Source: Kitasatospora sp. NBC_00374
Lineage (GTDB): Bacteria > Actinomycetota > Actinomycetes > Streptomycetales > Streptomycetaceae
DNA length: 64,000 nt
Assembly: GCF_041434935.1 (NCBI RefSeq)
Contig: NZ_CP107964.1
Span: 7,795,001 to 7,859,000, forward strand
Direction: 5' to 3'
The notes under the pieces were generated by a model. That model saw only the letters and a program-made list of their open reading frames with translations, was not told the origin of the DNA and searched no databases. Of this stretch, positions 35,586 through 44,402 are shown piece by piece. Both the position numbers and the translations under genes were made by a program. The stretch's first letter is position 1. Every line of letters begins with the position of its first letter.

Positions 35586-35601
35586 CTAAGCGCTTGCTTA
35601 G
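35586..35601. promoter_or_regulatory. Candidate TetR operator before the CurA-like gene
   Basis: CTAAGCGCTTGCTTAG has a 6-bp inverted repeat CTAAGC/GCTTAG around GCTT. It lies about 95 bp before the oxidoreductase ATG, and the convergent gene just after it encodes a TetR regulator. This type of site is common for TetR-family repressors. Confidence 0.55.
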
Positions 35602-35693
35602 ACTGAGGGGAAACCACGGGGCCGCCCGTTCGAACGCCGTGGTGCGCCGACCCGGGGCCGTCCGTCGGTGCACCGCCAGCCACAGGAGACGCC

Positions 35694-36701
35694 ATGCCGG
35701 GAACGAACCGCCAGATCCGCCTCGCCGCCCGTCCGGTGGGCGAGGTGAAGCCCGAGGACTGGGCCCACGTCACCGAGCCGGCCGTGGCCCCCGGTGAAGG
35801 CCGGTTCGCCGGCCGGACCAGGTACATCTCCCTGGACCCGGCGATGCGCGGGTGGCTCGACGACCGCCCGTCGTACCTGCCGCCGGTCGGCCTCGGCGAG
35901 GTGATGCGGGCCGGGTCGGTGATCGAGGTGACCGAGTCCGACCACCCCGGCTTCCGGCCGGGCGACCACGTGGTCGGGACGTTCGGCGTCCAGGAGTACG
36001 TGGTCTCCGACGGGAGGGGCGCGCTCAAGGTCGACCCGTCGGCCGCGCCGCTGTCGACCTACCTGGGCGCGCTGGGCATGCCCGGCATGACGGCGTACTT
36101 CGGCCTGCTGGACGTCGGTGCGCTCAAGGAGGGCGAGACCGTGGTGGTCTCCGGGGCCGCGGGCGCCGTCGGCACCATGGTGGGGCAGATAGCCAAGGTC
36201 AAGGGCTGCCGGGTGGTCGGCATCGCCGGCGGCGCCGAGAAGTGTGCGCTGCTGACCGAGGAGCTGGGCTTCGACGCGGCGATCGACTACCGCTCGGAGG
36301 ACGTCCGCACGGCGCTGCGCACCCACGCCCCGGACGGTATCGACGTCTACTTCGACAACGTGGGCGGCGAGATCCTCGACGCGGCGCTGACCCGGCTGGC
36401 GATGCACGCGCGGGTGGTGATCTGCGGCGCCATCAGCCAGTACAACAACGAGACGGTGGTGCAGGGCCCGTCGAACTACCTGACGCTGCTGGTGCGCCGC
36501 GCCCGGATGGAGGGGTTCGTGGTCTTCGACTACGCGCCGCGCTTCACGGAGGCCGCCCGGGAGATCGCCGGCTGGATCGCCACCGGCCGGATCAAGGTCA
36601 AGGAGCACGTGGTCAAGGGCGACCTGGACGACTTCCCGCAGACCCTGCAGATGCTCTTCCGCGGCGAGAACACGGGCAAGCTGGTGCTGGAACTGGTCTG
36701 A
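35694..36701 (+). CDS. NADP-dependent alkenal/one oxidoreductase, CurA-like
   Basis: A 335-residue zinc-free medium-chain dehydrogenase. The NADP site is VVVSGAAGAVGTMVGQIAK and the domain starts with RLAARPVGEVKPEDW. Further on, YFDNVGGEILDAAL and GAISQYNNETVVQGPSNY are typical of the leukotriene B4 12-hydroxydehydrogenase/CurA group, which reduces alpha,beta-unsaturated ketones and aldehydes. It is convergent with the TetR gene and is probably repressed by it through the site at 35586. Confidence 0.9.
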   Translation: MPGTNRQIRLAARPVGEVKPEDWAHVTEPAVAPGEGRFAGRTRYISLDPAMRGWLDDRPSYLPPVGLGEVMRAGSVIEVTESDHPGFRPGDHVVGTFGVQEYVVSDGRGALKVDPSAAPLSTYLGALGMPGMTAYFGLLDVGALKEGETVVVSGAAGAVGTMVGQIAKVKGCRVVGIAGGAEKCALLTEELGFDAAIDYRSEDVRTALRTHAPDGIDVYFDNVGGEILDAALTRLAMHARVVICGAISQYNNETVVQGPSNYLTLLVRRARMEGFVVFDYAPRFTEAAREIAGWIATGRIKVKEHVVKGDLDDFPQTLQMLFRGENTGKLVLELV

Positions 36702-36715
36702 CCGCCGCCGTCGCC

Positions 36716-36755
36716 GGTCCGTCCGCCAGCCCGTCAGCGGGCGGGCGGACGGACC
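36716..36755. terminator. Hairpin between CurA-like and TetR genes
   Basis: An 18-bp stem with one mismatch (left arm GGTCCGTCCGCCAGCCCG) and a 4-nt loop between convergent genes. It overlaps the end of the TetR gene. Confidence 0.55.
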
Positions 36756-37369
36756 ACGCCGAGCAGCAGCGCCACCAACTCGTCGACGACCTGGTCGAGG
36801 GTGGCCCGGAACTGCTCGGCCGTCCAGTCGTGCAGCAGGCCGTTGACGGCGCCGATGAAGGCCGTCGCCGCGATCCGGTAGTCGCGCGGCGCGGCCTCGC
36901 CGCGGCGGACGGCGGCCTCGGCCTCCGCGACGATCAGGTCGACCCAGCGGCGGCGCCGGACCAGCCGGCCCCGCTCCAGCTCCGCGCTGACTCCGATGAT
37001 CTCGACGAAGGCGATCCGCAGCCGGCGCGGGTCGTCGGTCGCGGCCGTGACGTAGGCGCGCAGTACGGCCGCGATCCTCGGTTCGAAGGCCCGGCCCGCG
37101 GTGTCGGCCAGGGCCCGCAGGACGGCCTGCTCGGTCCGGTCGTTGACCAGCAGGTGCAGCTGGGTGAGGACGTCCTCCAGATTGCGGAACTCCTCGTAGA
37201 ACTGACGGGTCGACAGTCCGGCCGCCTCGCACAGGCCCGTCACCGAGGAGGCCCGGTAGCCGGGCCGGTCGCCGAACTGCTCCAGGGCCGCCCGCAGGAA
37301 CCGCTCCCGCCGCTCGGCCCGGCGCTCCTGCGCCGACCTGCCGCCGTACGTGCCCGTGGCCTGCCGCAC
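36734..37369 (-). CDS. TetR/AcrR family regulator
   Basis: A 211-residue TetR protein. The N-terminal DNA-binding domain reads RRERFLRAALEQFGDRPGYRASSVTGLCEAAGLSTRQFYEEFRNLEDVL in outline, with the recognition helix STRQFYEEF. The C-terminal ligand domain is helical. It likely represses the adjacent CurA-like gene and possibly itself. Its own target site is the inverted repeat at 35586-35601, an inference from position. Confidence 0.9.
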   Translation of the reverse strand: MRQATGTYGGRSAQERRAERRERFLRAALEQFGDRPGYRASSVTGLCEAAGLSTRQFYEEFRNLEDVLTQLHLLVNDRTEQAVLRALADTAGRAFEPRIAAVLRAYVTAATDDPRRLRIAFVEIIGVSAELERGRLVRRRRWVDLIVAEAEAAVRRGEAAPRDYRIAATAFIGAVNGLLHDWTAEQFRATLDQVVDELVALLLGVVRPPAR

Positions 37370-37518
37370 TTCCCCGCCCCCGCCCGATGGTCGCCCCCGC
37401 CCGTCCGATTGTCCCGCACCGGGGTCTTGTCAGGGCCGCCGCCACCTCCTTACCGTCGAGTAGCGCAATCTGACCAATCGTCTTTTCAGACTTGGCATCC
37501 AGCTGCGAAGGAGTCGCG

Positions 37519-38790
37519 ATGTCCCGCTCCGTTCTCGAACCACGGTGGTTACGGCGTACCCGGGCCCTGGTGGGCATCGCGGCCGCGCTCGGCCTGGCCG
37601 CCGCCGGTCCGGCCACCGCCGCCGCTCCGGCGGGCTCCACCGGGCTGCGGGAGGTGATGTTCGTGGGCAACAACTGGGACGGCACCGCGGACGTCGTCGA
37701 GTCCACCGGTGCCCTCGGCAGGGTCGGCCGGGTGAACGTCGTCCCGGACAAGGACGCCCGCCTCGCCGAGATCTACCTCAACCCGGTCAAGCTCGCCTTC
37801 TTCCTCGGCATCCGGCTCGGCCCGGGCGAGGGGCACGACCAGTTCGTCGACGACATGTACTCCACGCCGGACGGTTCGGCCGTGGTCGTCTCCCGGCCCA
37901 GCTTCGCCGACGTGGTCTCCATCGACCTCGCCACCGGCGCGATCAACTGGCGCTTCCCCGTGGCGGGTTACCGCTCGGACCACATGGCCGTCTCGCCGGA
38001 CGGCAGGCGGGTCGCGGTCTCGGCCTCCACCGCGAACACCGTCCACGTCCTCGACATCCGGACCGGCGCGCAGCTCGGTGAGTTCCGGACCGGCGACAAG
38101 CCCCACGAGAACCTCTTCACCGACGGCGGCACGCGCATCTGGAACATGTCGATCGGCGAGGTCAACACCGCCCTGGACGCGCCCTGGCTGGACTGGACGA
38201 AGGGCGACCGCCGGATCACGGTCGTCGACGCCACCACCTTCCAGCAGGTCAGGGTCATCGACATGCGCGAGCGGCTCGACGCCGCCGGCCTCGTCGGCCT
38301 CTCCGACGCCGTCCGTCCGGCCGTCTTCAGCCCCGACGGGACGAAGCTCTACTTCCAGGTCTCCTTCTTCAACGGCTTCCTGGAGTACGACGTCGCCACG
38401 GACCGCATCACCCGCGTGAAGACCCTCCCGAAGTCCCCCGCGACCAGTGAGGACCGCACCACCTGGGTCAACGACTCCCGCCACCACGGCCTGTCGGCGA
38501 GCCCGGCCGGCGACCGGCTGTGCGTCGCCGCGACGATGGACGACTACGCCACGGTCGTCGACCGGGCCACCCTCCAGGAAGGCCCCCTGGTGCCCGCCTC
38601 CAAGCCGTACTGGGCAACCGTCAGCGGCGACGGGAAGTCCTGCGTCATCTCCGAGAGCGGCGCCGACCGGGTCACCGCGATCGACTTCGCCACCGGCCTG
38701 AAGACCGCCTCCGTGGCGGTCGGCGACCACCCCCAGCGCGTCCGGATCGGCCACGTCCCCGCAGCCTGGACCGGCCCGGCCGGCCACTGA
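37519..38790 (+). CDS. Secreted YncE-like beta-propeller protein
   Basis: A 423-residue exported protein. The signal peptide RALVGIAAALGLAAAGPATAAA ends near residue 37. The body has beta-propeller repeats such as YSTPDGSAVVVSRPSF, MAVSPDGRRVAVSAS and AVFSPDGTKLYFQ. YncE-like proteins bind or sense ligands, with no known enzyme activity here. ATG 37519 has GAAGGAG in front; the frame's upstream ATG-like start at 37492 is poorer. Confidence 0.85.
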   Translation: MSRSVLEPRWLRRTRALVGIAAALGLAAAGPATAAAPAGSTGLREVMFVGNNWDGTADVVESTGALGRVGRVNVVPDKDARLAEIYLNPVKLAFFLGIRLGPGEGHDQFVDDMYSTPDGSAVVVSRPSFADVVSIDLATGAINWRFPVAGYRSDHMAVSPDGRRVAVSASTANTVHVLDIRTGAQLGEFRTGDKPHENLFTDGGTRIWNMSIGEVNTALDAPWLDWTKGDRRITVVDATTFQQVRVIDMRERLDAAGLVGLSDAVRPAVFSPDGTKLYFQVSFFNGFLEYDVATDRITRVKTLPKSPATSEDRTTWVNDSRHHGLSASPAGDRLCVAATMDDYATVVDRATLQEGPLVPASKPYWATVSGDGKSCVISESGADRVTAIDFATGLKTASVAVGDHPQRVRIGHVPAAWTGPAGH

Positions 38791-38902
38791 CCGACCCGCT
38801 CCCGGACGAGCCCCTGCACCGGCCGATCTCCGTCAGCGGAGACCTGTGGGTCTGGTCAGGCAGTGGTGAGCCGGTTGCCCGACATCCGCGCACACCGGCC
38901 GG

Positions 38903-39514
38903 TCAGGCCGTCGGACCGTGGGCGGCGGTGAGTGCGATGCGAGTGCGCTGGGCCGAAGTCAGCTGCCTGACGACCGCGATCGCGAGAACCGAGGCGGCGA
39001 CGCTCACCACTGCCGCACCAGGAGAGTTGAAGGTGTCCTCGTCGAGGTGGAGGAGCCCGTAGATCACGAGCCCGGCGGACTTGGCCAGCCATGTGATCCA
39101 CCAGGCGTTGACCGTCCAGGCGCCCCGCGCGCCGCTGGCCCGCCACATGTCCAGGGTGACCCGGCGAGGTGCCCACCATGCGACGACGGGGATGAACCAT
39201 GTCCTGACCGAAGCATCCACCCCGTACTTGTGCGTGTCAGGCGCGAACACCTCCGCGTTGAGACGGCAGCGCCGGAACCAGCAGAGGAACACCACGGCGG
39301 TGCCCAGAAACAGCGGTATCACGAACGGGGCCACCGCATAGGTGACCGCCGACCACTCGGGGGTCGCGATCGTCACCGCCATCGCCACGACGCCGCCGGC
39401 CTGTACGACGAGCATCGCTTGGGCGGCCGCGGCCAACGGGCGGGGGTCGCGGACCCGGCCGCGAAGGGCGGCGGCACCAAGCCCTGATCCTGCCGCAACG
39501 TTCGCCGACCTCAC
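38903..39514 (-). CDS. DUF4328 membrane protein
   Basis: A 203-residue membrane protein with about four to five TM segments. The DUF4328 core is DASVRTWFIPVVAWWAPRRVTLDMWRAS. Function is unknown. The GTG at 39514 has GGAGG upstream; the longer frame to 39802 lacks support. Confidence 0.75.
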   Translation of the reverse strand: MRSANVAAGSGLGAAALRGRVRDPRPLAAAAQAMLVVQAGGVVAMAVTIATPEWSAVTYAVAPFVIPLFLGTAVVFLCWFRRCRLNAEVFAPDTHKYGVDASVRTWFIPVVAWWAPRRVTLDMWRASGARGAWTVNAWWITWLAKSAGLVIYGLLHLDEDTFNSPGAAVVSVAASVLAIAVVRQLTSAQRTRIALTAAHGPTA

Positions 39515-39822
39515 GGGCAACCTCCACCGGGGATGACCACGGTGCTGATCACCGCAAAGATCGTCTGGAGAATAGGGGGGCGTACAACACAATGTCCATC
39601 CGCCGGCTTCCAGAATCCCTGGGACTGCGTGAAACCTGCCTCTCGGACCGTTCGTCAGTGGGCACCGACGAGATCCGGCAGGAGACCGGGCAGAGGCGAG
39701 GGGATGGCGCCGCCCCTCCCCTGGTGGAAGGCCCCCCGCCGCAGGTGGTAGACAGTGTTCCCTGTCACCGCCCCCACCGGTCATCCCCATGCACCGGGTC
39801 ACCTCACCGGTAAGGGATGCCC
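39515..39822. other. Divergent intergenic region
   Basis: About 308 bp between the divergent DUF4328 gene and the lipoprotein gene. It should contain both promoters. No named site is seen. Confidence 0.4.
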
Positions 39823-40869
39823 ATGCCCGCAGACACCGTTCTCCGGCGCCGCGCCGCGCTCACCACCGTGAGCGTCGTCGCCGGCGCACTGGCCCTGGGC
39901 GGCTGCGCCGAGCCGGCTGCCGATCCGAGGACGGCTCCGGCGAGCACGGCGACGCCGGCCGGCGATGCGGCGACACCGTCCGCGTCGCCCTCGGACGGAG
40001 CCGAGGCCTCGGCGTCGGCGTCGGCCTCCGCCTCCCCGTCGTCGTCGGTCTCCGCCTCGGCGTCCGCCAAGGGGTCCGCTTCGGCCGCCCCGTCGGGCGG
40101 GACGCCGACTGCGGCCCCGGCGCACCCGGTCGCCGGGGCGCAGGCACTGTCCGCCGACGGCACGTTCACCGGGCTCGCCTTCGACACCTGTACCGCGCCG
40201 CCGTTGGCCACGATGACGGCCTGGCGGGGGACGTCCCCCTACGGCGCCGCCGCCGTCTACATCGGTGGTCGCAACCGCGGTTGCGCTCAGCCGCAGCTCA
40301 CCGCCTCCTGGGTGGCGGCGGTGGGTGCGGGGGGCTGGCGGCTGATCCCGCTGTACGTCGGGGCGCAGCCGCCGTGCCAGACCGGCAGCAGCCCGGAGAA
40401 GATCACCGCGGCGACGGCGGACTCGCTCGGCGCGGCCGACGGCGCCGATGCGGTGGCCAAGGCGTCCGCGCTCGGGATGAAGCCCGGCAGCACGCTCTAT
40501 CTGGACGTCGAGGCCTACAACGCCGCCGATGCCGCCTGCGGCGACGCGGTCCTCGCCTACACGCAGTCCTTCGACCGGGCGGTGAAGGCGCGCTCGTACC
40601 GGCCGGGCTTCTACGGCTTCGCGGGCTCCAGCGCCGCCGGCATCGCTAAGGCGGCCGGTCAGGGTGCGCCGGACCTGCCCGACGCGCTCTGGTACGCGAA
40701 GTACGACGGTGCCGCCGACACCACCGGCGGCTTCCCGTACGCGGCCGACCTGTTCACCGGCCACCGCCGCGCCCACCAGTACCAGGTGAACCAGAAGGAG
40801 ACCTACGGAGGCGCCGCCCTCACCGTGGACCGCAACGCCTGGGACGCGCCGGTCGCCGTGACCGGCTGA
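39823..40869 (+). CDS. DUF1906 glycoside-hydrolase-like lipoprotein
   Basis: A 348-residue secreted protein. A lipobox (ALGGC) is preceded by a Sec signal and followed by a Ser/Ala-rich linker. The DUF1906 domain (Rv2525c-like, glycosyl-hydrolase fold) starts near GTFTGLAFDTC, with the acidic LYLDVEAYN and the end DRNAWDAPV. DUF1906 proteins probably act on cell-wall or surface glycans. The second ATG at 39823 has AAGGG 6 nt upstream. Membrane-anchored enzyme is the best guess. Confidence 0.85.
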   Translation: MPADTVLRRRAALTTVSVVAGALALGGCAEPAADPRTAPASTATPAGDAATPSASPSDGAEASASASASASPSSSVSASASAKGSASAAPSGGTPTAAPAHPVAGAQALSADGTFTGLAFDTCTAPPLATMTAWRGTSPYGAAAVYIGGRNRGCAQPQLTASWVAAVGAGGWRLIPLYVGAQPPCQTGSSPEKITAATADSLGAADGADAVAKASALGMKPGSTLYLDVEAYNAADAACGDAVLAYTQSFDRAVKARSYRPGFYGFAGSSAAGIAKAAGQGAPDLPDALWYAKYDGAADTTGGFPYAADLFTGHRRAHQYQVNQKETYGGAALTVDRNAWDAPVAVTG

Positions 40870-40882
40870 TCCGTCGGGCCGT

Positions 40883-40926
40883 GACGCGCAGGGACCCCGG
40901 TCGGCCGACCGGGGTCCCTGCGCGTC
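40883..40926. terminator. 44-bp perfect palindrome
   Basis: Each arm is 22 bp (GACGCGCAGGGACCCCGGTCG plus G), with the centre at 40904/40905. It lies between the convergent DUF1906 and permease genes and should be a strong bidirectional terminator. Confidence 0.75.
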
Positions 40927-40936
40927 GTGGGGCGGC

Positions 40937-42397
40937 TCAGTGGCCGGGCCCGCCCACGGGCTCCAGCTGCTCGGCGGCCACCGCGGGTGCGGCGTCGCCG
41001 CGGCGCTTGAGCAGCGCCCAGCCGATCGCCAGGCACACGGCCCAGCCGGCGCCGACGTAGAGCGAGACGCGGCTGTCCGGGTCGATGGCGATGAAGACGG
41101 TCACCATCAGCAGGAAGGCCACTGCGATCCAGCTGCACACCGTGCCGCCGGGGGCGGGGAAGGAGGAGGCCGGGAGGCGGCCGGCGACGACCGCGCGGCG
41201 GTAGCGGATGTGGCTGACCAGGATCATCAGCCAGGTCCAGATGCCGGCCGCGGTGGCGACCGAGGTGACGTAGCCGAAGGCCTTCTCCGGCACGACGTAG
41301 TTCAGCAGCACGCCGACGCCCATCAGGACGGCGGACAGCGTGATGCCGACGGCCGGGGTCTTGCTGCTGCTCAGCCGGCCGAGTGCCCTGGGGGCCTCGG
41401 AGTTGGCGGCGAGGTCGCGCAGCATCCGGCCGGTGGAGTACATGCCGGAGTTGCAGGAGGAGAGCGCGGCGGTGAGGACGACGAAGTTGACGATCGCGGC
41501 GGCGAACGGAATGCCGATCTTGGAGAAGGCGGCCACGAACGGGCTGACGCCCGCCTGGAACTCGGTCCACCGGACCACCATCAGGATCACGCTCAGCGCG
41601 CCGACGTAGAAGACGATGATGCGCCAGGGCAGGGCGTTGATGGCCTTGGGCAGGGTCTTCTCGGGGTTCTCGGACTCACCGGCGGTGACGCCGATCAGCT
41701 CGACGGCGAGGTAGGCGAACATCACGCCCTGGAGCGTCATCAGGCTGGAGCCGACGCCCTTGGGGAAGATGCCGTCGTACGCCCAGAGGTTGGAGGCGGC
41801 GGCCGTGTCGCCGGCCTGGCTGAAGCCGAAGGTGACCACGCCGAGGCCGATCACGATCATGCCGACCAGCGCGGTCACCTTGACCATCGAGAACCAGAAC
41901 TCGATCTCGCCGAACAGCTTCACCGAGATCAGGTTGGCCACGTACAGGACCACCAGGAAGACCAGTGCGGTGACCCACTGCGGGACCTGCGGGAACCAGT
42001 AGTTCACGTAGATCGCGGCGGCGGTGAGCTCGGCCATGCCGGTGACGACCCACATCAGCCAGTACGTCCAGCCGGTCACGAAGCCGAAGAACGGGCCGAG
42101 GAACTCGCGCGAGTACTCCGCGAAGGACCCGGAGACCGGGCGGTACAGGAGCAGTTCGCCGAGCGCCCGCATGATGAAGAACACGATCACGCCGGCGACG
42201 GCGTACATCAGGATCAGGCTGGGGCCGGCCTTGGCGATGTTCGCGCCCGCGCCGAGGAAGAGCCCCACGCCGATGGCACCGCCGATGGCGATCATCTGGA
42301 CCTGGCGGCTGTTGAGTCCCCGCTCGTACCCCTCTTCGGGAGCGGTGCCGGCCGCCGTGCCGCCGTCGCTGTGCCTGTCGACCTGCACTGAGGTCAT
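40937..42397 (-). CDS. APC-family amino-acid permease
   Basis: A 486-residue transporter with 12 predicted TM segments. The N-terminus GLNSRQVQMIAIGGAIGVGLFLGAG is typical of the AAT/GabP/CycA subfamily, which imports amino acids in symport with protons. GSFAEYSREFLGPFFGFVTGW is the second conserved region. The substrate is unknown; no neighbouring catabolic gene points to one. Confidence 0.9.
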   Translation of the reverse strand: MTSVQVDRHSDGGTAAGTAPEEGYERGLNSRQVQMIAIGGAIGVGLFLGAGANIAKAGPSLILMYAVAGVIVFFIMRALGELLLYRPVSGSFAEYSREFLGPFFGFVTGWTYWLMWVVTGMAELTAAAIYVNYWFPQVPQWVTALVFLVVLYVANLISVKLFGEIEFWFSMVKVTALVGMIVIGLGVVTFGFSQAGDTAAASNLWAYDGIFPKGVGSSLMTLQGVMFAYLAVELIGVTAGESENPEKTLPKAINALPWRIIVFYVGALSVILMVVRWTEFQAGVSPFVAAFSKIGIPFAAAIVNFVVLTAALSSCNSGMYSTGRMLRDLAANSEAPRALGRLSSSKTPAVGITLSAVLMGVGVLLNYVVPEKAFGYVTSVATAAGIWTWLMILVSHIRYRRAVVAGRLPASSFPAPGGTVCSWIAVAFLLMVTVFIAIDPDSRVSLYVGAGWAVCLAIGWALLKRRGDAAPAVAAEQLEPVGGPGH

Positions 42398-42875
42398 GGT
42401 GATGCGCCTTTCTCCATGCGCGGTCCGTGGCGGCAGGCCACGGACCGGATCACGATCCCCCCGGATGTGGATGGAGTGCGTGCCGGCGGTCCGCCGGCCC
42501 AGCGCACTGCTCGGACAGGGGTGGCGTCCGGCAGCGATCGTGCAGATCTATCACAGCGGGCAGGCCCTCCCAGGCTTGGACATGTGGTGTGGATCACCAA
42601 AAAAATGGGACAAACTTGGATCAAATCGTGCAGAAACGGTTCAACCTGTTGATCTGATCGTTATCCGGATCTGAGCCTCCTCTGAGCGAACAGATCCGGC
42701 CAACGACCAGCGGGGAGCCCGCCTACGCCGGACGGGTGGCATCCGGCCGCGCCCGGTTGCGGGGTGGGCCGGGCGCGGCCGGCTGTCGCATTTGATGGGG
42801 TCACACCTGGAGATGAGCGCCTCGGACCGGTCCGCACCGGTCCGTCCGCCGGGACGAAGGGCAGGGAACACGCCC
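42398..42875. other. AT-richer intergenic region
   Basis: A 478-bp stretch that is unusually AT-rich at about 42590-42660, compared with the rest of the window. It lies upstream of the permease gene and should contain its promoter. I see no gene and no operator that I can name. Confidence 0.4.
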
Positions 42876-43253
42876 ATGGCAGGTCGGGACCACCGCGGTC
42901 GCAGTGGCCGCGGACCGCTGATCCGGCGGCTGGTGCACGCGGCCCTGGGAGCCCTCGCGCTGACCGCGGCCGCGCTGCCCGCGCAGGGCGCGGACACCCG
43001 GGACCTCGCCCCCGGCACGCGGTTCACCCCGCCGGCCACCTCGCTGATCGCCGAGCCGGCCCCGTTCGACGGCTCCGACGGCCGGGTCCACCGCTCGTAC
43101 GGGCTGTTCGCGACCGACGCGCGCGGCTAGCAGGTACCCCTGCGGATCGACCGGGTCGAGGTCCTGGCCGCCGACACCGGCGTCGACCCGTCGCCGTACG
43201 ACGGCCGACACGTGAACCAACTGCCGCTCGACCGCACCGCCGTGGTCCTCTGA
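42876..43253 (+). pseudogene. Nonsense-interrupted secreted protein gene
   Basis: A reading frame starting MAGRDHRGRSGRGPLIRRL with a Sec-like signal (VHAALGALALTAAALPAQG) runs for 84 codons, then meets TAG at 43128-43130. The same frame continues with sensible protein (QVPLRIDRVEVLAADTGVDP) to TGA at 43251. This is one gene with an in-frame nonsense codon, probably a truncated pseudogene. I do not recognise the family. Confidence 0.5.
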
Positions 43254-43260
43254 GGCCGCG

Positions 43261-43995
43261 TCACGAGCGCGACAGGCCGCCGAACTCGGCCAGGGCGTCC
43301 GCCACGATCGCGTTCAGGCGACCGTGGTGGGCGCCCCGCCAGTAGACCTGCCCGCAGTCACCGCACTGCGCGAACACGTCGTACGAGCGCTCGGTGCCGT
43401 CCCGGAGCTGCTCCTGCACCGCCTCCTTCGCGGCACTGTGCAGCTGCCCGTTGCAGGCCGTGCACCTGGTCCACGGCGCGAGCGGGGGAGCGAACCGGGA
43501 CAGCACGTCCCGGAGCTGGTCGTCGGGGCGGGAGCTGTAGACGTGGGCGCCCGCCCACAGCTCCCGGCGCCGCAGCAGCCCGCGGTCGCGCGAGAGCATC
43601 ACCCGCTGCTCGGCGGCCGAGCGCGCGGCCAGGGCGGCGTCGCCGATGTCCACGCTCTCGTAGGCGGCGTCCACGCCCAGCAGCCGCAGCCGCCTGGCCA
43701 GCGTCCCGAGGTGGACGTCCAGGAGGAAGCGGGCGGGCCCCGGGAGCTGCTGCGGCCGGCTCACCGCGCACACCGAGATCTCCTCGCCGGCGCCGGGGAC
43801 GTGCGAGGCGCCCACCGGCCGTCCGCCCGCGAGGAGCGCGCCGACCTCGGTCAGCGGAACCCCCATCGACTCCACGACGTGCCCGAGCGTCGACGAGCCG
43901 TCCGTGCGGACCGCCGACCGCCCGGCCCGCTGCGCCGAGGCGACGAAGACGTGCAGCTCAGGGGCGAACTCGATCCAGATCTCGGGTCTCTCCAC
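43261..43995 (-). CDS. Mut7-C RNase domain protein
   Basis: A 244-residue protein. The first roughly 80 residues are the ubiquitin-like Mut7-C domain. The second half is the Mut7-C RNase (PIN-like) domain with FLLDVHLGTLARRLRLLGVDA and the later LSRDRGLLRRRELW. The end has the zinc-ribbon cysteines CTACNGQL and CGDCGQVYW. The family is linked to RNA decay, but the substrate is unknown. Confidence 0.88.
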   Translation of the reverse strand: MERPEIWIEFAPELHVFVASAQRAGRSAVRTDGSSTLGHVVESMGVPLTEVGALLAGGRPVGASHVPGAGEEISVCAVSRPQQLPGPARFLLDVHLGTLARRLRLLGVDAAYESVDIGDAALAARSAAEQRVMLSRDRGLLRRRELWAGAHVYSSRPDDQLRDVLSRFAPPLAPWTRCTACNGQLHSAAKEAVQEQLRDGTERSYDVFAQCGDCGQVYWRGAHHGRLNAIVADALAEFGGLSRS

Positions 43996-44402
43996 CCGCC
44001 CAGCATGCCAGCGGGGCAGGCGCCCCGGCCAGGCATTTCCCGGCCCGCGGACCCCGCCGGACCGTCAGGTCCGGCCGGGCCGGCCCGGCCGCGTCCGCGT
44101 GCGCACCCCGTTGGCCCCGGCTCGCTCGCCCGGCCGGCCGTGGTCACACACAGTCAGAGCCCGGCCCGCGCAGGCCGGATTGCGGGCTCCCGGGCCATAC
44201 GGACGGTCACCGGATCCGGTGACGGCGGCCCAGGATGCAGGAACCTGCCGACCCTCGCAACATGGAAGTGTCAGAGCCCCACGGCGGGCTCGGCCGCCCC
44301 CGGCCCGTCCGCCGTGCACCCATCCATCCCCGGCTGTGGGGTCGTGCCCCGCGGGCTCCGCCGTGCCGCGCCCCGCAGCTACGCGCTCTCGGAGGCACCG
44401 AG
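43996..44402. other. Divergent intergenic region
   Basis: A 407-bp stretch between the divergent Mut7-C and HAD-M28 genes. It contains their promoters, but I can assign none. Confidence 0.4.
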
